Shown here: in pieces, positions 43,323 to 51,783 of the stretch
Position numbering within the stretch: position 1 is the stretch's first letter
Layout: each line of letters starts with the position of its first letter
Source: CAKVON01 sp902475665
GTDB lineage: Bacteria; Actinomycetota; Coriobacteriia; Coriobacteriales; Atopobiaceae
Assembly (NCBI GenBank): GCA_036321795.1
Contig: JAWQCY010000001.1
Coordinates: forward strand, 372,001 to 436,000
Length of the DNA: 64,000 nucleotides
Reading direction: 5' to 3'
Notes under the pieces: model-generated
The model's input: only the letters and a program-made list of their open reading frames with translations
Database searches by the model: none
Told to the model about the DNA's origin: nothing
Made by a program: the position numbers and the translations under genes

Positions 43323-45341
43323 ATGCGCAAGTTCAAGACCGAGAGCAAGAAGCTCCTCGACCTCATGATCAACTCCATCTACACCAACAGGGAGATCTTC
43401 CTGCGCGAGCTGATCTCCAACGCCTCCGACGCTGAGGACAAGCTCTACCTGCGTAGCCTTACCGACCCCGACGTCAAGATCGATCAGGACGGCCTGGCCA
43501 TCCGCATCACGGCGGACCGCGACGCGCGCACGCTGACCATCTCGGACAACGGCCTGGGTATGACCGCCGACGACCTCGAGGAGAACCTCGGTACGATCGC
43601 GCACTCCGGCTCTGAGGAGTTCAAGACGCAAAACGCCGACCGACAGGGCGATGACGTCGACATCATCGGCCAGTTCGGCGTGGGCTTCTACTCCGCGTTC
43701 ATGGTCGCCAAGCAGGTCCGCGTCGTCACGCGTGCCTACGGCGAGGACGTCGCGCACGAGTGGGTGAGCGACGGCCTGGAGGGCTACACCATCGCGGACG
43801 CCGAGCGCGACCACTGCGGCACCGACGTCATCCTCACCCTCAAGGACGACGTCGCGGCGGCAGGCGACGACGATGGCGAGAACTACGGCCGCTACCTGGA
43901 GGAGTGGACCCTCAAGGACCTCGTCCGCCAGTACAGCAACTACGTTCGCCACCCGATCCAGATGCTCGTGACCAAGAGCCGCCAGAAGCCCAAGCCCGAC
44001 GATGCCGGCGACGACTACAAGCCCGAGTACGAGGACTACACCGAGCTCGAGACCCTCAACTCGATGACCCCCATCTGGAAGAAGCGCAAGTCCGACGTCG
44101 AGCAGGCCGACTACGACGAGTTCTACAAGGCCACCTTCCACGACTGGGAGGCGCCCGCGCGCACCGTCAGCTTCCACGCCGAGGGCGCGCTCGAGTACGA
44201 CGCACTTCTCTTTATCCCGGGCAAGGCCCCGTTCGACCTCTACAGCAAGGATTACGAGAAGGGCCTGGCGCTGTACAGCTCCAACGTGCTGATTATGGAG
44301 AAGTGTGCCGACCTTCTGCCCGACTACTACAACTTCGTGCGCGGCATCGTGGACTCGCCGGACGTCACCCTCAACATCTCGCGCGAGACCCTGCAGCAGA
44401 ACCGCCAGCTGCGCGCCATCGCCCGCCGCGTCGAGAAGAAGGTCACCGATGAGCTTGGTGCCATGCGCGACGACGAGCGCGACGCCTACGAGGAGTTCTT
44501 CGGCAACTTCGGCCGCGGCCTGAAGTACGGCATCTACTCCAGCTACGGCATGAAGGCCGACGAGTTGGCCGACCTGCTGCTGTTCTGGAGCGCGCGCGAG
44601 GGCAAGCTTGTGACCCTTGCCGAGTATGCCCGTGCCATGCCCGACGACCAAGCCTCCGTCTACTACGCCGCCGGCGACTCGCGCGACCGCCTGGCCAAGA
44701 TGCCCGCCGTGCGCGCGGCGCTCGACCACGGCTACGACGTGCTTCTGTGCACCGAGGACGTCGACGAGTTCATGTTCCAGGCCATGCGAACCTATCAGGC
44801 CAAGGGTCTGCCCAAGCGCTACGACGACGATGCCGCGCGCGAGGCTGCCGCCAAGGCCGTGGCAGACGGTGCCGAGCCCGAGGTCGAGGACCGTGCGCTC
44901 GAGATCAAGAACGTGAGCGCCGGCGACGTCGACTTTGCCACCGACGACGAGAAGAAGGCCGCCGAGGAGGCCACCAAGGCAAACGAGGACCTGGTCAAGG
45001 CCATTAAGGATGCCCTTGGCGACAAGGTCGAGAAGGTCGTCGTGTCGGCCCGTCTGGCCGACGCGCCCGCGGCAATCAGCTCTGAGGGCCCGATTTCGCT
45101 CGACATGGAGCGCGTGCTTGCCGGCGGTCCGTCCGCTGGTGACGCCCCCAAGGCCCAGCGCGTGCTCGAGCTGAACGCCCAGAGCCCCGTCTTCGAGAAG
45201 CTCCAGGCCGCCCACGAGGCGTCCGACACGGACAAGCTCTCGCTGTACGCGGGCCTTCTGTACGACCAGGCCCTGCTGGTCGAGGGCATCATGCCCGCCG
45301 ATCCCGTCGACTTCGCGCGTAAGGTCTGCGAGCTGATGTAG
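43323..45341 (+). CDS. htpG: Molecular chaperone HtpG (Hsp90)
   Basis: A 672-residue ATP-dependent chaperone. The N-terminal GHKL ATPase domain shows NREIFLRELISNASDAEDKLYL, ISDNGLGMTADDL and the ATP lid GQFGVGFYSAFMVAKQV. The middle domain has the catalytic-loop region VDSPDVTLNISRETLQQNRQLRAI. ATG 43323 gives the usual MRKFKTESKKLLDLMINSIYTN start behind GAAAGGCAG; the frame upstream is non-conserved. It is a single gene ending at a strong terminator. Confidence 0.97.
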   Translation: MRKFKTESKKLLDLMINSIYTNREIFLRELISNASDAEDKLYLRSLTDPDVKIDQDGLAIRITADRDARTLTISDNGLGMTADDLEENLGTIAHSGSEEFKTQNADRQGDDVDIIGQFGVGFYSAFMVAKQVRVVTRAYGEDVAHEWVSDGLEGYTIADAERDHCGTDVILTLKDDVAAAGDDDGENYGRYLEEWTLKDLVRQYSNYVRHPIQMLVTKSRQKPKPDDAGDDYKPEYEDYTELETLNSMTPIWKKRKSDVEQADYDEFYKATFHDWEAPARTVSFHAEGALEYDALLFIPGKAPFDLYSKDYEKGLALYSSNVLIMEKCADLLPDYYNFVRGIVDSPDVTLNISRETLQQNRQLRAIARRVEKKVTDELGAMRDDERDAYEEFFGNFGRGLKYGIYSSYGMKADELADLLLFWSAREGKLVTLAEYARAMPDDQASVYYAAGDSRDRLAKMPAVRAALDHGYDVLLCTEDVDEFMFQAMRTYQAKGLPKRYDDDAAREAAAKAVADGAEPEVEDRALEIKNVSAGDVDFATDDEKKAAEEATKANEDLVKAIKDALGDKVEKVVVSARLADAPAAISSEGPISLDMERVLAGGPSAGDAPKAQRVLELNAQSPVFEKLQAAHEASDTDKLSLYAGLLYDQALLVEGIMPADPVDFARKVCELM

Positions 45342-45385
45342 GCGGCTGGCGCGTGGTTGCCTGCGCCTGCGACGGTCGCTGCGCG

Positions 45386-45421
45386 GAGGGCCCCTTCCCA
45401 GGAAGGGGCCCTCTCCTTTTT
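45386..45421 (+). terminator. Rho-independent terminator after htpG
   Basis: GAGGGCCCCTTCC (45386-45398) pairs perfectly with GGAAGGGGCCCTC (45401-45413), followed by TCCTTTTT. Confidence 0.93.
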
Positions 45422-45456
45422 GGCGGGAAGGGATGGGACGGAGTCGCCGTGTGCGC

Positions 45457-45470
45457 GGTGCTTCTCGGCA
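45457..45470. repeat. 14-base motif downstream of htpG terminator
   Basis: GGTGCTTCTCGGCA. Orientation is opposite to the copy 59 bases further on. Confidence 0.75.
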
Positions 45471-45528
45471 GTGACGCGTGGTGTCGGATGGGCCTGACGG
45501 ATTGTTGGGCGCATTTGGTGCGGAGAAG

Positions 45529-45542
45529 TGCCGTCTGCGGGA
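45529..45542. repeat. 14-base motif upstream of the nuclease-domain gene
   Basis: TGCGGAGAAGTGCC, 43 bases before the predicted ATG at 45586. Confidence 0.75.
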
Positions 45543-45585
45543 AATCGCGTGTCTGTCCCTGGCTGGATGCGGGTAGACGGCGGCC

Positions 45586-46560
45586 ATGACGATCGTGCTG
45601 GGACATAAGAGTGCGTTGGAGGTCCTCCGCCTGGTGGGGGCGGGGTTCCTGTCTCTTGGCACGAGGACGTACTCGTGCCTGCCTGCTGACGTCACGGCGA
45701 ACGAGGGTGAGCTGCGGGCAAGGTTCGAGGATCGTGCCTGGCTGGGGGAGCTGTCGCGACCGGTCTCGGTGCTGGTTGACTCTGTTGGGAAGCGTCGCAA
45801 TTCCGATGTTCTTCTCTGCAGGCAATGGGGAAGCGTTCACGACGGTCTGTCGGGATCGTTCGCGAGTGTCGCTCCCGGCGTGCTTGTGAGCCTTCCGCCG
45901 GCGTGTCTCCTGCAGCTGTCACGCGACGTTCCGGAGGTGAGGCTTGCCGCCATCGCCGCAGAGCTGTGCGGCGGATACTCGGCAACCCGTGGGGGCGACG
46001 GCTTTCGCGGGCCTGGTCTGCAATGGAATAGGGGAAGGTTAGTCCGCTACCTCGAGGGTTGCAATGGAATCCATGGGGCAGGCGCCCTTCGTCGTGTGTT
46101 GCCCTTTGTTCCGGAGGGGTTGGCTTCGCCGATGGAGGCTGCGGTCGTCCTGTTGCTGTGCCTGCCCTCAGCGCTTGGCGGTTATGGGTTGCCTGTGCCG
46201 CTATCGAATCATCGCCTGGAAGTTGCGGGCGACTTGCGGCGCGTCGCGGGTCGTCGACAGATCGTGCCTGACCTGCTCTGGCCCGAGAGACGTGTCGTCG
46301 TGGAATATGACAGCGATCAGAACCACACCGGGCCCGAGCGCATAGCGAGTGATGCTCGACGCCGTACGGCACTTCTTGGGATGGGATACGAAGTGGTCAC
46401 CCTAACGCGCGGCCAGGTCTACGGGACGGCGGAGTTTGATCGCGTTGCCAAGCTGCTGGCGCGGCTTCTTGGGAAGAGGGTTGTTACAACCAGAGCTGAT
46501 TTCCCCGAAAGGCAAGGGAAGTCTCGCTATCTGTTGCTTGGAAGCAGCTGGTGGGGATAG
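45586..46560 (+). CDS. Protein of unknown function with DUF559/Vsr-like endonuclease domain
   Basis: A 324-residue protein I do not recognise by name. The C-terminal part (about 235-300) has the layout of a DUF559/Vsr-like PD-(D/E)xK nuclease: IVPDLLWPERRVVVEYDSDQNHTGPERIASDARRRTALLGMGYEVVTLTRGQV. The candidate catalytic residues are the Asp of PDLLWP and the Glu of VEYDS. The N-terminal half (LEVLRLVGAGFLSLGTRTYSC, RPVSVLVDSVGKRRNSDVLL, VSLPPACLLQLSR) resembles AbiEi-type or regulator-like proteins only loosely. It is a single gene with weak ribosome site, lower GC and less biased codon use than its neighbours, suggesting mobility or recent acquisition. Host defence or a toxin role is possible but unproven. 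Confidence 0.65.
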   Translation: MTIVLGHKSALEVLRLVGAGFLSLGTRTYSCLPADVTANEGELRARFEDRAWLGELSRPVSVLVDSVGKRRNSDVLLCRQWGSVHDGLSGSFASVAPGVLVSLPPACLLQLSRDVPEVRLAAIAAELCGGYSATRGGDGFRGPGLQWNRGRLVRYLEGCNGIHGAGALRRVLPFVPEGLASPMEAAVVLLLCLPSALGGYGLPVPLSNHRLEVAGDLRRVAGRRQIVPDLLWPERRVVVEYDSDQNHTGPERIASDARRRTALLGMGYEVVTLTRGQVYGTAEFDRVAKLLARLLGKRVVTTRADFPERQGKSRYLLLGSSWWG

Positions 46561-46729
46561 TTCCGTCTTGCCTGCGAGCAGAATACGGCCATATTGCAGA
46601 GTTTTGCCGATAATAGGTCTTTGCTCTGGCGGCTTCGGAAAGGGTGGTAGGGTTGCCGTCTTCGCGCGAGGTGCTTACCTGCGGTTTTGCACTTTGGTCC
46701 AACGGACAAGTTTGAGCGCAAATGGACGC

Positions 46730-46807
46730 TGCAGAATTACCTGAGATTTAGGCATTTTGGAAGGTGTTTTTGTCCGTCCAAAAACCTAAATCTCAGGAAA
46801 TTCTGCA
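46730..46807. repeat. Long near-perfect AT-rich inverted repeat
   Basis: Arm 46730-46761 (starting TGCAGAATTACCTGAG) is nearly the reverse complement of 46777-46807 (ending AGGAAATTCTGCA), with three or four mismatches and a 15-base loop. It is far longer than the other terminators here and is not followed by a T run. Confidence 0.8.
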
Positions 46808-46895
46808 TCAGACGCGTTTTTGCTCGCAGCAGCCCATTCCGATATGGAGTTACGCCTGTCATTCGTATTGGGAAACGTTGTTTCTCACAACCAAT

Positions 46896-46930
46896 AAAAC
46901 GCCCCGTGCGCCCAACCGGGCACACGGGGC
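46896..46930 (-). terminator. Terminator of the marR-ABC operon
   Basis: On the minus strand GCCCCGTGTGCCC pairs with GGGCGCACGGGGC (one G-T pair), followed by GTTTTATT. Confidence 0.88.
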
Positions 46931-46963
46931 GGGGCTGTCCTCACGGCCTGCGTTCCCACGGCC

Positions 46964-46977
46964 TGCCGAGAAGAGCC
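46964..46977. repeat. 14-base motif, copy near end of ABC operon
   Basis: TGCCGAGAAGAGCC, 13 of 14 matches, between the last ABC stop and its terminator. Confidence 0.75.
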
Positions 46978-47020
46978 GTGTTGTTGTGGCTACGTCGCGG
47001 CGGCCGCAGGCCGGCAGACC

Positions 47021-48922
47021 CTACTCGAGCTCGAAGGCGCCGGTGTAGAGCTGGTAGTAGTAGCCCCTCTTGGCAATCAGCTCGTCGTGGGTGCCACGCT
47101 CGATGATGCGTCCGTGGTCCAGGCAGATGATCACGTCGGAGTTGCGGACCGTCGACAGGCGGTGAGCGATGACGAACGTCGTGCGGCCCGCCATCAGGGC
47201 ATCCATGCCGCGCTGGACGATGGCCTCGGTGCGCGTGTCAATCGAGCTCGTGGCCTCGTCCAGGATCATCGCGGGCGGGTCGGCCACCGCGGCGCGAGCG
47301 ATGGAGATCAGCTGGCGCTGGCCCTGGGACAGCTGCGAGCCGTTGCCCGTGAGCAGGGTCTCGTAGCCGTCTGGCAGACGCTCGATGAAGTCATTGGCGC
47401 CCGCGAGCCTGGCCGCCGCGATGCACTCGGCATCCGTGGCGTGGAGGTTGCCGTAGCGGATGTTGTCCATCACGGTGCCCGTGAACAGGTTCACGTCCTG
47501 CAGGACCACTCCGAGCGAGCGACGCAGGTCGCCCTTGCGGATCTTGTTGACGTTGATGCCGTCGTAGCGGATCTTGCCGTCGGCGATGTCGTAGAAGCGG
47601 TTGATCAGGTTGGTGATCGTGGTCTTGCCCGCGCCCGTCGCGCCGACGAAGGCGACCTTCTGGCCGGGCTTCGCGTAGACGCTCACGTCGTGCAGAACCT
47701 CGTGGTCGGGCGTGTAACCAAAGTCCACGTGCTCCATGCGCACGTCGCCGCGAAGCGGGACGTAGGTGGTGGTGCCGTCGTGGTGCGGGTGCTTCCAGGC
47801 CCACTCGCCGGTGCGCTCGCGGTTCTCGCAGACGTTGCCGTCGGCGTCGCGGCCCGCGTTGACCAGCGTGACATAACCCTCGTCCTGCTCGGGCTCCTCG
47901 TCCAGCAGCTCGAAGATGCGCTCGGCGCCGGCAAGGCCCATGACCACGGCGTTGATCTGCATGGAGATCTGCCCGATCTGGCCGCAGAACTGCTTGGTCA
48001 TGTTGAGGAACGGCACGACCACGGCGATGGTCAGCGGCAGGCCGGACACGCTGAGGTTGGGCACGCCCGCGGCCAGGAAGACGCCACCGGTCAGGGCGAC
48101 CAGGACGTAGAGCAGGTTGCCCAGGTTCATCAGAATCGGCATGAGGATGTTGGAGTACATGTTGGCCTTCTGGGACACCTCGAAGAGCCTCTCGTTGCGC
48201 TCGTCGAAGTCAGCCTCGGCGGCACGCTCGTGGCAGAAAGCCTTGACGACCTTCTGACCACCCATGACCTCTTCGATGTGGCCCTCGACCACACCGAGTT
48301 CCTTCTGCTGCGCGATGAAGAACCGCGCGGAGTTGGCGCCCAAGAGCTTGGTGAGAAGTGCCATGCAGGTCACGCCTGCCAGGATGACCAAGCACATCCA
48401 GACCGAGTAGTACACCATGATGCAGAAGACCGAGACGATGACGATCAGGGTCATCAACAGGTTGGGCAGCGACTGGCTGATCATCTGACGCAGCGTGTCG
48501 ATGTCGTTGGTGTAATGGCTCATGATGTCGCCGTGCTGGTGCGTGTCGAAGTAGCGGATCGGCAGGTCCTGCATGTGGTTGAACATCTTCTCGCGAAGCT
48601 TCTCCAGCGAGCCCTGCGTCACCGTCGCCATGCTGCGGTTCCAGAACAGCGAGCTGGCAACGCCGATCGCGTCGATGACACCCAGGGTCACGGCCAGGCG
48701 CACGATCTTGGGCGCGGCTGCCGACCAGTCGCCCGTCTGCCAGGACACGCTGATTACCTGCAGCGCGTTCTGCAGGAACACCGCGCCGACCGAGTTGATC
48801 ACGGCGCACAGCACGATTCCCGCGACGACGGCGGGCAGAAGGACGGGATAGAACGAGAAGAGCATCTTCACGAGGCGCTTGGCCACGTTCGCGTGGCGGC
48901 CCCCGGACTGCTTCCTACTCAT
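47021..48922 (-). CDS. ABC exporter, fused permease/ATPase (second of pair)
   Basis: A 633-residue type IV ABC exporter half-transporter. About six transmembrane segments occupy residues 20-330, and the ATPase domain about 375-633. Walker A is FVGATGAGKTTITN, the signature is the variant SQLSQGQRQL, Walker B is AMILDEATSSIDTRTEAI, and the H-loop is FVIAHRLSTVR. An insertion before the ATPase domain (NAGRDADGNVCENRERTGEWAWKHPHHDGTTTYV) is unusual. Its start overlaps the end of the upstream ABC gene (ATGAGTAG), so the two probably form a heterodimer. It is the last gene of a marR-led operon, so drug or peptide export is likely, as inferred from this arrangement. Confidence 0.92.
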   Translation of the reverse strand: MSRKQSGGRHANVAKRLVKMLFSFYPVLLPAVVAGIVLCAVINSVGAVFLQNALQVISVSWQTGDWSAAAPKIVRLAVTLGVIDAIGVASSLFWNRSMATVTQGSLEKLREKMFNHMQDLPIRYFDTHQHGDIMSHYTNDIDTLRQMISQSLPNLLMTLIVIVSVFCIMVYYSVWMCLVILAGVTCMALLTKLLGANSARFFIAQQKELGVVEGHIEEVMGGQKVVKAFCHERAAEADFDERNERLFEVSQKANMYSNILMPILMNLGNLLYVLVALTGGVFLAAGVPNLSVSGLPLTIAVVVPFLNMTKQFCGQIGQISMQINAVVMGLAGAERIFELLDEEPEQDEGYVTLVNAGRDADGNVCENRERTGEWAWKHPHHDGTTTYVPLRGDVRMEHVDFGYTPDHEVLHDVSVYAKPGQKVAFVGATGAGKTTITNLINRFYDIADGKIRYDGINVNKIRKGDLRRSLGVVLQDVNLFTGTVMDNIRYGNLHATDAECIAAARLAGANDFIERLPDGYETLLTGNGSQLSQGQRQLISIARAAVADPPAMILDEATSSIDTRTEAIVQRGMDALMAGRTTFVIAHRLSTVRNSDVIICLDHGRIIERGTHDELIAKRGYYYQLYTGAFELE

Positions 48923-50855
48923 TGGCCTCGCCCCCTTCCTTGGTCATTTCGTCCGTACCGGCAACCTCGCTGGCGTCGGCCCCGTCGGACGAGGCCTTGT
49001 TCTGCGAGGTGAAGGTCTCGCGGTAGATCTCGGACGTCACTAGCAACTGGTCGTGGGTGCCGACTGCCGAGATGCGGCCCCCGTCCATGACGACGATGCG
49101 GTCGGCGTCCTGCACGCTCGAGATGCGCTGGGCGACGATCAGCTTGGTGGTGTCGGGCAGGTAGCTCGCCAGTCCCTCGCGGATCTTGGCGTCCGTCTTG
49201 GTGTCGACGGCGCTCGTGGAGTCGTCCAGGATCAGGACCTTCGGCCTGCGGAGAAGTGCGCGCGCGATGCACAGGCGCTGCTTCTGGCCACCGCTGACGT
49301 TGGAGCCGCCCTGCTCGATCCAGGTGTCGTAGCCCTTGGGGAAGGCGTCGACGAACTCGTCGGCGCAGGCCAGGTGCGCGGCCTCGCGGACCTCGTCGTC
49401 GCTGGCGTCGGCGTCGCCCCAGCGCAGGTTCTGGGCGATGGTGCCGGAGAACAGCACGTTCTTCTGCAGGACCATGGCCACCTGGTGACGCAAGGCGTCG
49501 AGGTCGTAATCACGCACGTCGACGCCGCCCACGCGAACGGTTCCCTCGGTCGCGTCGTAGAGTCGCGCGATGAGGTTGACCAGGGTGGACTTGGCCGAAC
49601 CGGTGCCGCCGATGATGCCGATGGTCTCGCCGGAGGTGATGTGCAGGTCGACGTCGGTCAGGGCCTGGCGCTCGGCGCGCTCGGAGTACTTGAAGCTCAC
49701 GTGGTCAAAGTCGATCGAGCCGTCGGCAACCTCGGTGACGGGGGAGTCCGCGTTGTGGATCGTGGGCTCGGCGTCGAGGACGGCGTTGATGCGGCGGGCG
49801 GACTCGTCGGCCATGGTGACCATGACGAAGATCATCGAAAGCTGCATGAGGCTCATAAGGATCTGGAAGCCGTAGGTGAAGATCGACGACATCTGGCCCA
49901 CGTCGAAGGCGGTGCCCTGGGTGGTGATGATGATCTTGGAACCCAGGTAGATGATGACGACGAAGGCGCCGTTGACGCAGATGTTCATCATCGGGTTGTT
50001 GAAGGCCAGGAGCTTCTCGGCGCGCGTGAAGTCGGCGCAGACGTCGGTTGCGGCGCGGCCGAACTTGGTCTTCTCGTACTCCTCGCGCACGAAGCTCTTG
50101 ACCACGCGCATGCCGCCGACGTTCTCCTCGACGGACTCGTTGAGGGCGTCGTACTTGTGGAAGACGCGCGTGAAGATCGGGCGCACCAGGTGGATGATGT
50201 AGAACAGGCCGAAGCCCAGGAGCGGGATCATCACCAGGTAGACCATGGCGACGCTTCCGCCCATGGCAAACGCCATGACGAAGGCGAAGACCAGCACCAA
50301 CGGCGAGCGCACCGCGATGCGGATGATCATCATGAACGCCTGCTGGACGTTGGTGATGTCGGTCGTCAGGCGCGTGACCAGCGAGCTGGAGCTGAACTCG
50401 TCGATGTTGGCAAAGCTGAACGTCTGGATCTTGTAGAACAGGTCGTGGCGCAGATTCTTGGCAAAGCCGCAGCTCGCCTGGCTGCAGGTGATGCCCGCCG
50501 ACGCACCGAAGACGAGCGATACGATGGCGAGAAGTACCAGCAGGCCCGCGGTCGGCAGGATCTGCTCCACGGTGGCGCCCACCTTGATCGTGTCGATGAG
50601 GTTTGCGGTCACGAACGGGATGGTCATCTCGCATGCGACCTCGCCCAGGACCAGAAGCGGCGTGGCGATGGTGGCGGCGCGGTACTCGCGGACGCAGCCC
50701 ACAAGGCGGCGCATGATGGCCGGGTAGCCGATCTGCTTGCCCGCGTCCCTCTCGGCGGTGGCCGAAATGGCCGCGGATGCCTTGTCGGCAAAGCGGTTGG
50801 CCGCGGCCTGCGCCTCGTCGACCTCGATGGCGTTCGTGTCTTGCTTGTGTGTCAC
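48915..50855 (-). CDS. ABC exporter, fused permease/ATPase (first of pair)
   Basis: A 646-residue ABC exporter half-transporter, partner of the following gene. The membrane domain spans about 50-345 (LLVLGEVACEMTIPFVTANLIDTI, IAVRSPLVLVFAFVMAFAMGGSVAM), and the ATPase about 375-600. Walker A is IIGGTGSAKSTLVN, the signature is the canonical NVSGGQKQR, Walker B is VLILDDSTSAVDTKTDAK, and the H-loop position reads VAQRISSVQ, Gln replacing His. Together with LSQGQ in the partner, this matches heterodimeric exporters with one degenerate site. The GTG start at 50855 follows AAGGGGG and overlaps the MarR stop (GTGA). Confidence 0.92.
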   Translation of the reverse strand: MTHKQDTNAIEVDEAQAAANRFADKASAAISATAERDAGKQIGYPAIMRRLVGCVREYRAATIATPLLVLGEVACEMTIPFVTANLIDTIKVGATVEQILPTAGLLVLLAIVSLVFGASAGITCSQASCGFAKNLRHDLFYKIQTFSFANIDEFSSSSLVTRLTTDITNVQQAFMMIIRIAVRSPLVLVFAFVMAFAMGGSVAMVYLVMIPLLGFGLFYIIHLVRPIFTRVFHKYDALNESVEENVGGMRVVKSFVREEYEKTKFGRAATDVCADFTRAEKLLAFNNPMMNICVNGAFVVIIYLGSKIIITTQGTAFDVGQMSSIFTYGFQILMSLMQLSMIFVMVTMADESARRINAVLDAEPTIHNADSPVTEVADGSIDFDHVSFKYSERAERQALTDVDLHITSGETIGIIGGTGSAKSTLVNLIARLYDATEGTVRVGGVDVRDYDLDALRHQVAMVLQKNVLFSGTIAQNLRWGDADASDDEVREAAHLACADEFVDAFPKGYDTWIEQGGSNVSGGQKQRLCIARALLRRPKVLILDDSTSAVDTKTDAKIREGLASYLPDTTKLIVAQRISSVQDADRIVVMDGGRISAVGTHDQLLVTSEIYRETFTSQNKASSDGADASEVAGTDEMTKEGGEANE

Positions 50856-51439
50856 TGGCAATCCCCCTTGTCCTGCTGAAGCTGCAGCCAGTGCTGCTTG
50901 ATGCGTGCGAGCGTGCTCTCGAGCCCGTCGCGCTCGGCGGCCGTGAGACAGGCGAGCGCGTTGGCGCGGAAGTCCTCGCGCTTGGCCTGCTCGCGCTCGG
51001 CGACGCGGCGGCCGTTGGGCGTGAGCCTCACGATGAGCTGACGGCGGTCCTGCGGGTCGCGCGTGCGCTCGATGAGGCCCTCGCGCTCGATCTTGGCCAG
51101 GATCTCCGACAGAGAGCCAGCCTTGAGCTCGAACATGCCCATGAGGTCGCGCTGGCCCATCTCGCCCCCGCGCTTGTAAAGCGCGCAGATGATGGGCGCG
51201 CGCCCGGAGCGTCCGCCCCCGTTCACGTGGATGTAGTGGCCGCAGAAGCCCAGCGTGTCCACGATGTGGGCGCACTGGCGCTCGGCAGGGTCGGTGATGT
51301 CCATCCAGCGCGGGCGGAACGGGTTGTCCGCTGAGGCGATGGGGCAGCATTCGGGTATGGGTGTGGCGCCGTGCTCGGGTGCCGTGGTCGGGCGCGGCCG
51401 AGTCGTACCCGTGACCTGTGTGTCTTTTGCCTGGTGCAT
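50852..51439 (-). CDS. MarR-family regulator of the ABC operon
   Basis: A 195-residue MarR regulator with an N-terminal extension of about 45 residues (TTRPRPTTAPEHGATPIPECC). The winged helix includes APIICALYKRGGEMGQRDLMGMFELKAGSLSEILAKIEREGLIERTRDPQDRRQLIVRLTPNGR. It is the first gene of the operon with the two ABC half-transporters, so it very probably represses that operon and is released by a ligand. ATG 51439 is behind GGGAGG with only three bases between. A promoter with likely operator repeats lies upstream. Confidence 0.9.
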   Translation of the reverse strand: MHQAKDTQVTGTTRPRPTTAPEHGATPIPECCPIASADNPFRPRWMDITDPAERQCAHIVDTLGFCGHYIHVNGGGRSGRAPIICALYKRGGEMGQRDLMGMFELKAGSLSEILAKIEREGLIERTRDPQDRRQLIVRLTPNGRRVAEREQAKREDFRANALACLTAAERDGLESTLARIKQHWLQLQQDKGDCQ

Positions 51440-51499
51440 ATGCCTCCCTTCGATGCGTCTGCGGGCGTGCGTGGCACACCCCTCGCTTTGAACGTAGAA

Positions 51500-51559
51500 A
51501 TACTAAGGCCCTTCTCGATAGATAGTCAAGGTACCTAACTATTCGGGAACCTAATTATT
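51500..51559 (-). promoter_or_regulatory. marR-ABC promoter with operator-like repeats
   Basis: On the minus strand, TTGACT (51529-51524) and TAGTAT (51505-51500) are 18 bases apart. The motif copy at 51507-51520 fills the spacer. Just upstream, ACCTAACTATT (51533-51543) and ACCTAATTATT (51549-51559) are near-identical direct repeats. AGTCAAGGTACCTAACT (51524-51540) is an imperfect palindrome over the -35 box, a plausible MarR operator. Confidence 0.7.
51507..51520. repeat. 14-base motif inside a promoter spacer
   Basis: GGCCCTTCTCGATA, lying exactly between the -35 and -10 boxes of the marR-ABC promoter. Confidence 0.7.
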
Positions 51560-51619
51560 TACAGCACTGCCATATTGCGTGCGGTGGGGCATGGCGACGA
51601 CGTGCGGGGCAATCGTCAC

Positions 51620-51676
51620 GCGAATGTAATGGCGTTTGTAAGGCGTCCGTAAAAGGCGATAACGCGCCGGTAAGGC
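51620..51676 (+). promoter_or_regulatory. Pho-box-like direct repeats upstream of pstS
   Basis: GTAA recurs at 51626, 51638, 51649 and 51670, with a related ATAA at 51659, that is every 10-12 bases. The repeat reads GTAATGGCGTTT, GTAAGGCGTCC, GTAAAAGGCG, ATAACGCGCCG, GTAAGGCACG. Repeats of about 11 bases are how PhoP/PhoB-family response regulators bind. The cognate regulator is probably the one encoded at 56950. Confidence 0.7.
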
Positions 51677-51783
51677 ACGTCGGACGAGGGTGGGGCGGCG
51701 CGCTCGGGGGCCTATGGTCGCAATCGAGCGAGGCGGGAATGGGTCCCGCCGAGTGCGATCAGGTAATCCCTGGAAGGAGCAAC

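Larger units (their letters stand above)
46561..47020. other. Low-GC intergenic region with a long hairpin
   Basis: 460 bases, much richer in A and T than the rest of the window. It holds a hairpin of about 31 bases per arm (46730-46807), the minus-strand terminator of the ABC operon (46896-46930) and a motif copy (46964-46977). Short open frames overlap the hairpin but have no ribosome site or similarity. Confidence 0.55.

Noticed and set aside
46687..47106. Open frame of 139 codons in the low-GC gap
   Set aside because: It crosses the long hairpin, the ABC terminator and the end of the ABC gene, and has no ribosome site or similarity.
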